From positions 242,814-306,813 of the forward strand of contig JAIXUD010000009.1 of NCBI GenBank assembly GCA_027483645.1: a stretch of DNA of 64,000 nt. Reading direction: 5' to 3'. Positions 8,571 to 17,407 of this stretch are shown here, piece after piece (position 1 is the stretch's first letter; the number at the start of each line of letters is the position of its first letter). Under the pieces are notes generated by a model. The model made no database searches. It saw nothing but the letters and a program-made list of their open reading frames with translations, and was not told where the DNA came from. The translations under genes were made by a program, and so were the position numbers. This DNA comes from Sphingobacteriales bacterium. Its GTDB lineage: Bacteria > Bacteroidota > Bacteroidia > Chitinophagales > CAIOSU01.

Positions 8571-9692
8571 TCACTCCTTCCTCACGCTCAACCGTACCCC
8601 TCTTTCCTCTAAATATTGTAACACAAAATCCAAGCAGCCCGGCCATGCGCCAATGAGCTCGGGGGGATAGATGCCGGGGCGGTTGAACTGGCCACTCAAT
8701 ACCAAGTTGGCGGCTGCTGTGCAGGTATAGCCGGTGGTGCGGGCCATACTGCTGGTGTTGGTTGCGGGGTCGTACTCGTCGTATAGGTCGTAAGTGTAGC
8801 GCACTTGCTTCTTTTCCTCCTCCCCTTCTACTATCACTTTCAATAGGGTAAACTCCCGCTCCTGTGGCTCCAGTTTCCAAAAGGGGAACAGCAGTTTGCT
8901 GGTAAGGTCAATCGGGCGGATGGATACCCCTTTTACATCTATCGCTTCCTTATTGAAAAAGCCCGTTTCGCGCAACACTTCCATTAGGCGAATATGGCCG
9001 GGGTAGCGCAGGGTCTTCTCCTTCATGTGCTTAATATCCACGGTGCGGAGGAGGGTACGTAAACCGTCGCTATTGAAAGCTTCCAAACGCCCAATGGGGG
9101 GGAAGTCCATCAGTTCTACATCGCTCAGGGCGGGTTTGGTAACTACCTTTCCGCCTGCTATCATACGGGCGGGTCGGGTATATTCCTCCAGCACATCGAT
9201 GGGCGAAAAGGGTGCTTTATACTCGTAGGGCCATTGGCGCTTGTGCGGCAGCCCGCCCACGTAATACTCAAAGTTGGCAATGCGCATGTTTTGGTGGTGG
9301 TGTCCAACCAATAGGTTGGGCAAGCCCGGTGCCACGCCGCAATCAACAATAGCCGTTACGCCGCGTTCTTGGGCCAATTTATTCAACTCAAAAGGGTCTT
9401 CCTCAAAGAAGGAAATATCCACCAAGTTCACCCCAGCTTCAATTACGGCCTTCGCCATGGCAAAACCTAAAAAACCAGGCACCGCGCCTATAACCAAATC
9501 ATAACCTTTTACCAGCTTAGTGATGTGGCTGGGTTGTGAAAGGTCGGCAATGATGGTGTTAATGCCCTGTTCGGCCAAGGGCAAGAGCGCCGTTGCACTA
9601 ATGTCGGCACTGGTAACGGTGTGTTGCTTAGCCAAGTCGAGGGCCATTGCCCCACCCACCATACCAGCCCCAAGAACGAGAATATTTGCCAT
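8571..9692 (-). CDS. Saccharopine dehydrogenase family protein
   Basis: A 373-residue NAD(P)-dependent oxidoreductase. The Rossmann motif GAGMVGGAMA lies at residues 8-17, followed by ADLSQPSHI and by VDCGVAPGLPNLLVG, the substrate-region signature of the LYS9/saccharopine dehydrogenase family. The C-terminal domain includes RTTGYTCTAAANLV. In Bacteroidota such proteins are often annotated as saccharopine dehydrogenase, yet lysine is made by the DapD route encoded nearby, so this is probably a lysine-catabolic or carboxynorspermidine-like enzyme. The precise reaction is undetermined. It is separated from the next gene by 59 bp. Confidence 0.85.
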   Translation of the reverse strand: MANILVLGAGMVGGAMALDLAKQHTVTSADISATALLPLAEQGINTIIADLSQPSHITKLVKGYDLVIGAVPGFLGFAMAKAVIEAGVNLVDISFFEEDPFELNKLAQERGVTAIVDCGVAPGLPNLLVGHHHQNMRIANFEYYVGGLPHKRQWPYEYKAPFSPIDVLEEYTRPARMIAGGKVVTKPALSDVELMDFPPIGRLEAFNSDGLRTLLRTVDIKHMKEKTLRYPGHIRLMEVLRETGFFNKEAIDVKGVSIRPIDLTSKLLFPFWKLEPQEREFTLLKVIVEGEEEKKQVRYTYDLYDEYDPATNTSSMARTTGYTCTAAANLVLSGQFNRPGIYPPELIGAWPGCLDFVLQYLEERGVRLSVRKE

Positions 9693-9751
9693 GGGGCTAA
9701 AATACGGAAAAGTGCAGGAAATGGTAATGCACGAAAAATCCCTCTACCCAT

Positions 9752-12289
9752 TTATCGGCTAATCGTAATCTTATACACCAGTGTCTCACTACCCAACTGT
9801 ATGCGCAAAACATACAATCCGTTCTGCAGTGTGCTTATATCCATGGTAGTATTGCCAGTAGCTTCGCTTTGCAACAGCTTGCGTCCATCCAAACCATAAA
9901 GCGATAGCGTTGCGGCCTTCCCATTGGGTAGGTGTACGTTTAGCTTATCATGCGCAGGGTTGGGGTAAATGCTGATGTTGAGCGTTTCCACGTTGTTTTC
10001 CACTGATGAAGGCAGCCGGTCGTAGCCAGTCATTACATTTACGGTTGCAGGATTGCCGCCTAACACGGTGTTGCTATAGTTGGCATCTTTAGCAGTGATG
10101 TTCAATATATCCATAAACGTAGTAAGCGTCATGGAGTCCTTGGCCAGTATATCGTCATTGATTACCACAATGATGGTACCGATTTGCCCGCTACCGCTTA
10201 GTTGCACGCCATTGGTGCGGCTCAGGGCGATGTCGTACCTGCTGGCGCTGGGTACCTCTTTGAAGAAAGAAATCAAATCTACCGAATCCTGCCCCAGCCA
10301 AGTGCTATCGAACCGCATACTAGCGGAGCCTGGAGTAATAAAAGCAGCATCGTAAGTAACGCTAAACGACAAACCATACATACCTGTAACTGGCTGTAGG
10401 TTGGTGCCGAGCATTACCTTCACTTCTACCGTATCGCCCTCAAAAATGCTGTCGCTTGGGAACTGTAGCCAAAGCCCATCGCCAAATTGTTGTTTCTGTA
10501 TAGTATGGGTAAGGCCGTAGTTTTGGTAGATAGCATCCACATCAGGGTAGGCTATGGTGCCGTCGCCATCACAATCCACGTGCTTGGCGTTGCGGGTATT
10601 GGGAAAGGTAATCGCCCAAGGGTCAGCATGTTGACCTACCCAAGCCAGCGATGCGCCAGCACGCACGGGGCCGGTCTCGCCAAAGAAATACCCGATAGGC
10701 AATAAATCGCTATTGTCGCACAGGCCATCGTAGTTGGCATCGCCGGGGTAAACGGAATCGGTGGCCGGAATAGTAGTTCCCCTTGCTTGCAGAACCCATG
10801 GGTTAGAACAACCACCATAGCGAGCACCTCGGTCAGAGCGGCTTCCATCTAAGTCGAGAATGTTGGGGTCTCCATTATCGAGGTAAAGTCCTGTAGAATC
10901 AGCAATAGGCCTTAACCACAATGAATCATTCCATATGGATCGATAATTGTCGTACATATTACCATAAATATCTACAGTATCAAATTGGCCTGAGCTAGCG
11001 ACAGTTCCAATTACGCCAAATGGAAATACGGGGCCAGGAGGAATATAAGTGGTATTAAACGAATAAGTCACTAGATTATAGCTAAAAGTATCTACCGTTA
11101 CAAGTGTTGGGTTCGTACCATTGAAGATTCTCACGCCAAGGTTATTAACGAAATTCAATTTTATATTATCACTTAACGATAAAGGGCAATAATAAAATGA
11201 ATTATTTTTAAAGGAATAATAGGAAGTATCTTGAGCCAAATTGTTCCTTAAAACAAAACCCCCATACAATATGGAATTCTCTATTATCACACTATCGATG
11301 CCGTTGAAGATAAACTGCTGAGAGCCACTATTATAAACCCTCAAGGTAGAGTTATTTGCTTTTAGTACAGCGTTAGAGCTAAGGTTCCAACCGGTTGATG
11401 CATCCACATAGCTACAATTAATGTCCATATAGGAAAAAGTAGTTGCCTCAATGTAAGCACCGATAGAAGTTTCGTTCATATAGATACTACCCTCGTCCAA
11501 GAAAATACCTGGCCTATTAAAAATATCTCCTGTATTGACAGTATCAATTGTATTGTAAAAATCCGCTTGGCTTGAGGTTTCATTTAAGTAAACCGCTCCA
11601 CGGAAAATTCTAAATTCCAAACCACCATATATCTTAGCTTTCTCCATGTAAAGAGTTCCACCATTTCTAACGTTCACTTTGGTATATTCATCAAAGTAAT
11701 TGACGGCAAAGTAGCCAAAGGACCAAGGTGTGCTAATTAAAGACACTAGCGCTGCCGGGAAGGAATCAGTACCAAGTATCTCTAAATGGCCTTCCACATT
11801 AATCGTACTACCTGAGGGAATGTCAAGCCATGAGCCTTCAGGAATCCGTAATGTATCACCGGCTAGTATGGTTATGCTATTATTAACAATATAATGATAA
11901 AAAGGCTGCAACATACCCGATACTGGACCTGACAAGGTATCCAAGGGCAACAACTTATACAATCTGTCAGGTGGTAGATTGAAATTTGGTGTTAGTATTA
12001 ACGGCAAAGACCCTTTAGGATAACTTTTTGATCCATAATTAGATTTTTTATAAGCTGCAGCGTATTGACCTGTAACCAAAGTGATGGAAAAATCGCCATT
12101 TACATCGGTATAAGCAGTATCTGCCACTGCCCCGCCAGACCTTGGCTCAAACGCAATCATGATACCACTATGGTCTGCTTCTAAGTTATTGTAAATATCA
12201 ACAAGTTTTACGTTACCAGTAATTTGTGCGCTTGCCAATTGGCTCACTATCAGTGCTATCAGCAGCAAAAAAATGTTCTTGTTCAGCAT
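9752..12289 (-). CDS. T9SS-sorted surface protein with dockerin-like and cohesin-like domains
   Basis: The 845-residue protein has a signal peptide (MLNKNIFLLLIALIVSQLASA), a carboxypeptidase-regulatory-like fold (about 20-85), a right-handed beta-helix-like stretch rich in N and S (about 130-480), a pair of dockerin-like Ca loops (GDANYDGLCDNSDL near 520 and VDCDGDGTIAYPD near 580), a cohesin-like segment (about 620-740) and a type A T9SS sorting domain starting IYPNPAHDKLNV and ending VYKITISR. It is therefore exported across the outer membrane and anchored or released by the PorU machinery. The ligand is unknown. A TATATTTG element upstream marks a probable promoter. Confidence 0.85.
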   Translation of the reverse strand: MLNKNIFLLLIALIVSQLASAQITGNVKLVDIYNNLEADHSGIMIAFEPRSGGAVADTAYTDVNGDFSITLVTGQYAAAYKKSNYGSKSYPKGSLPLILTPNFNLPPDRLYKLLPLDTLSGPVSGMLQPFYHYIVNNSITILAGDTLRIPEGSWLDIPSGSTINVEGHLEILGTDSFPAALVSLISTPWSFGYFAVNYFDEYTKVNVRNGGTLYMEKAKIYGGLEFRIFRGAVYLNETSSQADFYNTIDTVNTGDIFNRPGIFLDEGSIYMNETSIGAYIEATTFSYMDINCSYVDASTGWNLSSNAVLKANNSTLRVYNSGSQQFIFNGIDSVIIENSILYGGFVLRNNLAQDTSYYSFKNNSFYYCPLSLSDNIKLNFVNNLGVRIFNGTNPTLVTVDTFSYNLVTYSFNTTYIPPGPVFPFGVIGTVASSGQFDTVDIYGNMYDNYRSIWNDSLWLRPIADSTGLYLDNGDPNILDLDGSRSDRGARYGGCSNPWVLQARGTTIPATDSVYPGDANYDGLCDNSDLLPIGYFFGETGPVRAGASLAWVGQHADPWAITFPNTRNAKHVDCDGDGTIAYPDVDAIYQNYGLTHTIQKQQFGDGLWLQFPSDSIFEGDTVEVKVMLGTNLQPVTGMYGLSFSVTYDAAFITPGSASMRFDSTWLGQDSVDLISFFKEVPSASRYDIALSRTNGVQLSGSGQIGTIIVVINDDILAKDSMTLTTFMDILNITAKDANYSNTVLGGNPATVNVMTGYDRLPSSVENNVETLNISIYPNPAHDKLNVHLPNGKAATLSLYGLDGRKLLQSEATGNTTMDISTLQNGLYVLRIQLGSETLVYKITISR

Positions 12290-12318
12290 AGGTTCTAGGT
12301 TTAGCCTTTTTTACTGAT

Positions 12319-12326
12319 ACAAATAT
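12319..12326 (-). promoter_or_regulatory. -7 promoter element for the T9SS protein
   Basis: TATATTTG on the minus strand, 30 bp before the ATG at 12289, matches TAnnTTTG exactly. No convincing -33 element is seen. Confidence 0.45.
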
Positions 12327-12448
12327 ATCCTTTGCCAAGTCGATATTTTTGTACAATTTTAGGCTACTGTAGCAGGCTATACGCGCTAATTAAATAACTA
12401 ATCATTTAATAATCAACATTTTAGATTAAACAAACAACCCGTTTTGTA

Positions 12449-13903
12449 GTGAAAAACTCCAGTCTTATCGAATTATTAACCTGCCTTACCGAAACCGAAT
12501 GGCAATTGCTGGAAGGAAAGTTGGCGAGCTCATCCATTGCGGCGGCAGTGCGTGAGCTGTACGGTTACCTTTTGGCTAGTAGGCCAATAGATGATAACAA
12601 GAGCTTAGATAAAACCACCGTTTACAAAGCCATCTTCAAAAACCAGCCTTACAACGACCAAAGATTGCGCGATGCCATGAGTGCGCTGGCCGCGCTAGCC
12701 AAGGACGTGATTACTGAAGCCGAGCTGTCGGCGCACCCCTACCAGCTGCAACTACTACAAGTAAAAGCATTGCGTAAGCGCGGTCTGAGCCAAAGTTACG
12801 AGCGTGCGTTCAATAAAACGGTAAAGGAAAGCTCGCTTGAATCCGCCAATACCGAAGATGCCCTGCTATATCAATACCAATTGGCTCAAGAGCGGGAGGA
12901 ATATTTTGCCCTACAACAAGACCGACAGCCCGACCAAGCCCTGCAAGACCGTATGGATGCGCTGGACCGTTTTTACATACTAGCCAAACTGAAGCTCACC
13001 TGCGAACAGCTTAACCGTATGCACATACTGCAAGCCGAGTACCAACCGGTAATGCTGCGCGAAATAATGGCCCTGCTGGATGCTAACCTTATTTACTTGC
13101 TGCACTCTGGTATACTCGTCTACTTTAGGGTGTTGCAAATGCTTAGTAAGCCCACCGAGCCATACCATTACCACCAACTGGTGCAAGACCTTACCAACCA
13201 CGAGTATCAACTAGAGAAGGAAGAAGCACGCAACCTATACCGCTATGCGCAGAATTACTGTATACGGATGATAAACCAAGGCAGCGCTGGCTACTTCCGC
13301 CAGTTGCTTGATCTGTACCAAAAGCAACTTAACAATAAACTGCTGCTACCTGATGGCGTGCTAGACCATACCGACTATAAGAATATCGTAACCGTAGGGC
13401 TTAGGCTAAAGGATTACCAATGGACCGGCAACTTTATAGCCCAATATAAAGATTGCCTGCCCGACTCCGTTCGAGAGGCGGCATGGCTATACAACCAAGC
13501 TAACTACCTGTACGAAATTGGCAAACTTACCGAAGCCGGCAACATGCTGGTGAAACAAAACTTCGCCGACTTCTACTATAACCTGAGCGCACGCCACCTG
13601 CTGCTAAAGATATTTTATGATGAACAAGAAACCGATGCGCTGACCTATCAAATAGAATCGTTCAGGTTGTACCTGCTGCGCAACAAAACCATTTCGACAG
13701 CCAACCGCACCAGCAACCTCAACTTTTTAAAAGTGATGAAGAACTTGGCCACCCTCAAGCAACGGCAGGAGTATGCACCCGAGGCGCAGTTGAAGGCCAA
13801 ACTAGGTAAAATAGAACATGCCATAGGCCATTACCAGCCACTTGCCAACAAAAATTGGTTGCTGGAGCAGGTAAACAGCATTAAAGCAGTGGTTTTGAAG
13901 TAA
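12449..13903 (+). CDS. Conserved hypothetical helical (TPR-like) protein
   Basis: A 484-residue, almost entirely helical cytoplasmic protein with no signal peptide and no catalytic motif that I recognise. Repeating amphipathic helices through about residues 120-460 suggest an alpha-solenoid. It starts with GTG at 12449 (MKNSSLIELLTCLTETEWQLL); no upstream in-frame start is available. Large helical proteins of this type beginning with a 'L..L...E...L..yL.S' helix pair occur widely in Bacteroidota, but a role is unknown to me. The next small gene follows after 9 bp and is probably cotranscribed. Confidence 0.75.
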   Translation: MKNSSLIELLTCLTETEWQLLEGKLASSSIAAAVRELYGYLLASRPIDDNKSLDKTTVYKAIFKNQPYNDQRLRDAMSALAALAKDVITEAELSAHPYQLQLLQVKALRKRGLSQSYERAFNKTVKESSLESANTEDALLYQYQLAQEREEYFALQQDRQPDQALQDRMDALDRFYILAKLKLTCEQLNRMHILQAEYQPVMLREIMALLDANLIYLLHSGILVYFRVLQMLSKPTEPYHYHQLVQDLTNHEYQLEKEEARNLYRYAQNYCIRMINQGSAGYFRQLLDLYQKQLNNKLLLPDGVLDHTDYKNIVTVGLRLKDYQWTGNFIAQYKDCLPDSVREAAWLYNQANYLYEIGKLTEAGNMLVKQNFADFYYNLSARHLLLKIFYDEQETDALTYQIESFRLYLLRNKTISTANRTSNLNFLKVMKNLATLKQRQEYAPEAQLKAKLGKIEHAIGHYQPLANKNWLLEQVNSIKAVVLK

Positions 13904-13912
13904 CTTTGAGGC

Positions 13913-14218
13913 ATGAAGCCCAACCAGTTGCGCAATATAATGATAGGGGTATTTTTTGCCTCAATGCTAATATTGGTAATAGCATCGTACGCCTTAAAAA
14001 ACACCCCTAGGCAGGGCGGCTTTGTAAACAGTGGCCCGAACGGCGCTGGCCAAAAAACAAAAATAGAGTACTACCCTACTGGCGAACTACGTGCAGAAGG
14101 CCTAATGGATGGCTACTACAAAGAAGGTAAGTGGACCTATTACTACAAAGATGGCACCATACAGCTAGAGGAGTATTATAATAAAGGCATAGCGGTGGAT
14201 GCGCCTATTGAAGAGTAA
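13913..14218 (+). CDS. Small membrane-anchored MORN-type protein
   Basis: 101 residues: one transmembrane segment near the N-terminus (IMIGVFFASMLILVIASYAL, about 9-28) and then two MORN_2-type repeats (KIEYYPTGELRAEG; GKWTYYYKDGTIQLEE). It shares that repeat with the lipoprotein at 4016-4714 but is shorter. It follows the helical protein gene by 9 bp, so the two probably form an operon. Function unknown. Confidence 0.7.
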   Translation: MKPNQLRNIMIGVFFASMLILVIASYALKNTPRQGGFVNSGPNGAGQKTKIEYYPTGELRAEGLMDGYYKEGKWTYYYKDGTIQLEEYYNKGIAVDAPIEE

Positions 14219-14221
14219 ACC

Positions 14222-14611
14222 TTAATCGTAACCCGGTGCTGTGGTGCTGGTATCGATAGTTGGCAAGTCATTATAGAAGTTCATCAGTACATACAACTCT
14301 TCATCAATCAAGATGTCCTCCACCGCCATTTCACGGTTATTTACTTCTATGGTCATCTCAAACACTCCTTCCGGTTGTTGGATGATGATTGCTTCGGCTA
14401 AACCTATCAATGGGCTGGTAGTTACCACGTCATTAAATACCCTATTGCCGTCAATATATAGTTTCACACTGTCGTTATCGAAGCCCGCTTCTAGATGCAG
14501 ATGCAATGGATAGATAACACCGCTGCCCTTCTCATCTTTTTTGCAAGAAGATAGTACGATGGCAATGAAAATGAAAATCGGCAGTAATATCTTAAAGCGC
14601 ATCGCGGTCAT
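14222..14611 (-). CDS. Small lipoprotein of unknown function
   Basis: 129 residues (or 126 if the second ATG at 14602 is used) with the lipoprotein signal MRFKILLPIFIFIAIVLSSC and lipobox LSSC followed by KKDEKG. The mature domain of about 100 residues is strand-rich (LHLEAGFDNDSVKLYIDGN) and may be a small beta-sandwich. It is convergent with the MORN-type gene, with 3 bp between the stops. No family is recognised. Confidence 0.7.
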   Translation of the reverse strand: MTAMRFKILLPIFIFIAIVLSSCKKDEKGSGVIYPLHLHLEAGFDNDSVKLYIDGNRVFNDVVTTSPLIGLAEAIIIQQPEGVFEMTIEVNNREMAVEDILIDEELYVLMNFYNDLPTIDTSTTAPGYD

Positions 14612-14654
14612 AGTTTCTTTTTGTTGTAACGGCGTATTTCCTGTATCAGTTGCC

Positions 14655-14762
14655 TCAAGGTTTGGCCCGCCAGTATTTTATCAATTCAACCCCTATCAGG
14701 CGGTAGCCATTATAGGTATAGTGCGCTTCATCGGGCATCAGCGTTATGGGGTCGTGGCTATT
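14655..14762 (-). pseudogene. Remnant of an SGNH/GDSL-hydrolase-like C-terminus
   Basis: In the gap between two lipoprotein genes, one minus-strand frame reads a 35-residue tail containing LMPDEAHYTYNGYRLIG and LIKYWRAKP then a stop. The D-x-x-H-x-x-x-x-G-Y arrangement matches the catalytic Asp-His block at the end of SGNH-type esterases. No start or upstream body is present, so this looks like the leftover 3' end of a deleted gene. Confidence 0.45.
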
Positions 14763-15211
14763 GGTTTTTCCTGATGAGTATAATTAACCTCTATAGAATC
14801 ATACACGGTTTCCAACTTTAGCAGTATCGTGCTATCGGCAGGTAAGCGCTTGTAAAAAATCACATCGATGCGGTTGGCGGTTGGCATTCTCAACTCCCAT
14901 ATGCTAGTGCTATCGGTAGTGGCAAATACGTTGCATTTTTTGTGATTATCAATGGCCTCACCTGGTGCAAACAATATTATCTCCCAAGTAACTAGACCAC
15001 CTTGCTTACAGGTGCGTTTGCCCTGCACCACTTTGTGTTTCCCTCCCATAAGGTTGTTGATGGATTGTATCTGGAAGCTACAATCAGGTATTGGAATCGG
15101 GTCTTCCGCTATTATGGTAGGTTTATCAACTTCACCTACCGTTTCGGGTTCTGGGTCGGCGCAAGCAGCCCAAAGCAATAGCATAAGAATAGCAAAGGCA
15201 AATGGTTTCAT
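14744..15211 (-). CDS. Small lipoprotein of unknown function
   Basis: 155 residues with lipoprotein signal MKPFAFAILMLLLWAACADP (lipobox WAAC). A Pro/Glu-rich linker precedes a compact domain with two cysteines (PIPDCSFQIQS and GKRTCKQGGLVTWE). Its 3' end overlaps the start of the SGNH-like remnant in another frame, so the last few residues (EKPIATTP) may be derived from junction DNA rather than from the original gene. No known family. Confidence 0.7.
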   Translation of the reverse strand: MKPFAFAILMLLLWAACADPEPETVGEVDKPTIIAEDPIPIPDCSFQIQSINNLMGGKHKVVQGKRTCKQGGLVTWEIILFAPGEAIDNHKKCNVFATTDSTSIWELRMPTANRIDVIFYKRLPADSTILLKLETVYDSIEVNYTHQEKPIATTP

Positions 15212-15343
15212 AGTAATTGTATCATGCTAAAACAAGGTTTTGCCACGTAAGAATGCCGGTACAAACCGCAACAATCAAATATTCTGTTGGCCATACTTCT
15301 ATTAGCACCTCCAATTTACATAACTTCGCATAAAATTACCACC

Positions 15344-15856
15344 ATGAACCAAATGCTATCCCTAATGCTAGTTGCTTGTTTGGCTTTTGCGGCCACATCG
15401 TGTGGCGGAAGTGATGCTGAAGAGTGCACCGATGAGCTAGTAGCGGCACCGCAACCAGCTTGGGCGATGACGGCATTGGTAGATAGCGTGGATTGGAAGG
15501 CTACCGATGTAACCACCTACCGAGAGCAAGGCACGTTGTACATTAAGGGAGTTGCAGCAGATAGCAGCCAGGTGATATTGGAGTTTGGCGATAGGCCGGT
15601 CATTGGTATCTTCCCTATACGCCGCGGTACTTTTCAAGCTGCTGTATATGTAAACCAAAGGGGCAGCAAATACTATGCACCTTATGGGGGCACTACTGGG
15701 GTTATCAATATTACCAGCTACGCCAAAGACAGCTTGATTTCGGGCGAATTTAGCTTTGGCGCCACCAATACTATGGACCTACATGTAATTAGCGCTGGGA
15801 ACTTCCTAGCACCTGTGCAAAAAAAGGATACTTCGGCCACGGCACCTGCCCTATAA
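15344..15856 (+). CDS. Small lipoprotein, hypothetical
   Basis: The ATG at 15344 gives MNQMLSLMLVACLAFAATSC with lipobox ATSC; the longer frame from 15287 is rejected because it lacks a signal. The mature ~150 residues are strand-rich (TLYIKGVAADSSQVILEFG, GVINITSYAKDSLISGEFSFGA), resembling the DUF6252-type lipoproteins of Bacteroidota, where a beta-barrel-like small domain ends in 'G.F.F'. That assignment is from pattern memory only. It is probably cell-envelope located. Confidence 0.7.
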   Translation: MNQMLSLMLVACLAFAATSCGGSDAEECTDELVAAPQPAWAMTALVDSVDWKATDVTTYREQGTLYIKGVAADSSQVILEFGDRPVIGIFPIRRGTFQAAVYVNQRGSKYYAPYGGTTGVINITSYAKDSLISGEFSFGATNTMDLHVISAGNFLAPVQKKDTSATAPAL

Positions 15857-15907
15857 TGTGGTGCGTTATGTACCTCACCCACGAGCCGAAGGCGAGGCGT
15901 ACAGATC

Positions 15908-15926
15908 CCTCTCCCTCAGGGAGAGG
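15908..15926. repeat. Palindrome CCTCTCCCT/AGGGAGAGG in intergenic DNA
   Basis: A near-perfect hairpin, CCTCTCCCTCAGGGAGAGG, sits after the lipoprotein gene within GC-rich text unlike its neighbours (15870-15935). This motif is a common intergenic repeat and could also act as a weak terminator. Confidence 0.5.
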
Positions 15927-16138
15927 CTAGGTAAGGGAATCGTAACATGTACTTTTACTATTCATCTTGAACGACCAATTTAGAAGAGCAAAATAAACTA
16001 TCACGCCATACCCAATGGATATCGGCTCCTAATGCTCATTTCATTAAAACCCCGCAAAACCGTACATTTATAGAAACCTGTTACCGAGGCGTGTTGTTAT
16101 ATCTACAAACGATTCAACAACCACTTAAACCAAGTACC

Positions 16139-16825
16139 ATGAAAATAACGGGCATTTTAGCATTGTTGTTGCTGGGCGCACAAATGGCGTTCGCACAAAA
16201 CGGGGAGATTAACGGACGTGTACTGGATGCCACTACGGGAGAGGCCGTAATTGGTGCATATGTTTTTTTGGAGGTTGATAGTACCAACATCATTTATAGA
16301 GGTGTTACCGATTATGATGGTTACTACGTAATTAAGCCGGTTGCCAGTGGCACCTATGATATAAGGGTAAGTTCAGTTACTTTTTCTCAGCAGCTGTTAA
16401 GAGATATTTCTGTTTCTGAAGGACAAATTAGGAAACTGGACTTTAACCTTTCTGTTAACGAGTTGAAAGGAGTAATAATTGAAAGTTACGTAGGCATGGT
16501 TGAGACCGGTTACACGGGTACCATTAGCATTATTACCCACAAAGAGATAGAAAACAGCGCCACCTCAACTCCCATTAATTTCATATCGGTTATTACACCT
16601 GGTTCATTTCAAGAAGATGAGGATTCACCTATTCAATTTCGGGGTGCGCGTGAGGATGCTACCCTTTATATAGTAGATGGGGTAAAAATTATGGGCGAGC
16701 CCGTAATCATTCGCAATTCAGTTCAAGATATGCTAGTATACACTGGCGGTATACCTGCCCGATATGGCGATGCCACTGGTGGAATCATCGTTATCACCAC
16801 CAAGAGCTATAATAAGATACGGTAG
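16139..16825 (+). CDS. TonB plug-domain protein without a beta-barrel
   Basis: The ATG at 16139 gives the signal peptide MKITGILALLLLGAQMAFAQ; the GTG at 16091 lies outside it. Residues 22-105 form a carboxypeptidase-regulatory-like domain (EINGRVLDATTGEAVIGAYV). Residues 120-228 form a TonB-receptor plug domain (FISVITPGSFQEDEDSPIQF, RGAREDATLYIVDG, GGIPARYGDATGGIIVITTK). The frame ends right after the plug where a barrel of ~500+ residues would normally follow, and a terminator follows directly. It may be a stand-alone partner of another transporter or a stable truncated receptor. Confidence 0.85.
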   Translation: MKITGILALLLLGAQMAFAQNGEINGRVLDATTGEAVIGAYVFLEVDSTNIIYRGVTDYDGYYVIKPVASGTYDIRVSSVTFSQQLLRDISVSEGQIRKLDFNLSVNELKGVIIESYVGMVETGYTGTISIITHKEIENSATSTPINFISVITPGSFQEDEDSPIQFRGAREDATLYIVDGVKIMGEPVIIRNSVQDMLVYTGGIPARYGDATGGIIVITTKSYNKIR

Positions 16826-16862
16826 CACCTACCGGCATATAATTTTGATTTTCAGAGAGAGA

Positions 16863-16898
16863 AGAGACTGGCCATGCTGAGGCCGGTCTCTTTTTTTT
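16863..16898 (+). terminator. Intrinsic terminator after the plug protein
   Basis: The arms AGAGACTGGCC and GGCCGGTCTCT around ATGCTGA form a strong stem followed by a run of T. It lies between the plug gene and the PTPS/QueD gene and shows that the upstream in-frame codons of the latter are noncoding. Confidence 0.8.
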
Positions 16899-16956
16899 GT
16901 TTTCTCTTCATTTCCTATTTCTCATTTCATATTTCATCTTCCAGCCAACAACTTCG

Positions 16957-16964
16957 TATCTTTG
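16957..16964 (+). promoter_or_regulatory. Promoter for the PTPS/QueD-folE operon
   Basis: TATCTTTG matches the -7 element, with TTTC (16932-16935) at a suitable distance for -33. It lies 20 bp before the GTG at 16985 and decides that start. Confidence 0.6.
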
Positions 16965-16984
16965 CCGAAATTTCAAAGAACACC

Positions 16985-17398
16985 GTGGTTTACCTTACCC
17001 GAAAAGAACATTTTAACGCGGCGCACAAGCTATACAACGATAGCTGGAGCGAGGAGCGCAACCGAGAAGTATTTGGCAAGTGCGCCAATGCCAACTGGCA
17101 TGGCCACAATTATAACTTGTACGTAACAGTAAAGGGCACTCCCGACCCAGATACTGGCTTTATAATGAACGTGAAAGAGCTTAGCTCGATAGTAAAAAGT
17201 GAAGTGGTAGACCAACTAGACCATAAGAACCTGAACCTAGATGTGCCCTTTTTGAAAGGAAAAATGGCTACAACCGAAAACTTGACGGTGGTAATTTGGC
17301 AACGGTTGGAACTGCATATTGCCAAACATGGTTGTGCTTTACATTGCATTAAACTATACGAAACCGAAAACATCTACGCTGAGTACTTCGGGCAATAA
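16985..17398 (+). CDS. 6-carboxytetrahydropterin synthase / 6-pyruvoyltetrahydropterin synthase family
   Basis: A GTG at 16985 gives a 137-residue protein of normal family length, starting just after a terminator and a promoter; the longer frame from 16874 would translate the terminator. Zinc ligands are H14, H39 and H41 in FNAAH and WHGHNY, and the catalytic cysteine is C33. The C-x5-HGH spacing is the PTPS-like one, though bacterial homologues are usually annotated QueD (queuosine pathway, from 7,8-dihydroneopterin triphosphate). The next gene, 9 bp downstream, encodes GTP cyclohydrolase I, which makes that substrate, so the pair works in one pathway. Confidence 0.88.
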   Translation: MVYLTRKEHFNAAHKLYNDSWSEERNREVFGKCANANWHGHNYNLYVTVKGTPDPDTGFIMNVKELSSIVKSEVVDQLDHKNLNLDVPFLKGKMATTENLTVVIWQRLELHIAKHGCALHCIKLYETENIYAEYFGQ

Positions 17399-17407
17399 CC
17401 ACTACCT

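Noticed and set aside
8368-8880. 170-codon minus-strand frame over the palindrome and the end of the saccharopine-dehydrogenase gene
   Set aside because: It is a shadow frame: most of it overlaps the repeat and the well-supported gene at 8571-9692 in another phase, and its residues (many H, R, P, G) look noncoding.
16874-16984. N-terminal extension of the PTPS/QueD frame (37 codons)
   Set aside because: It translates the terminator and the promoter region; the GTG at 16985 gives the normal family length.
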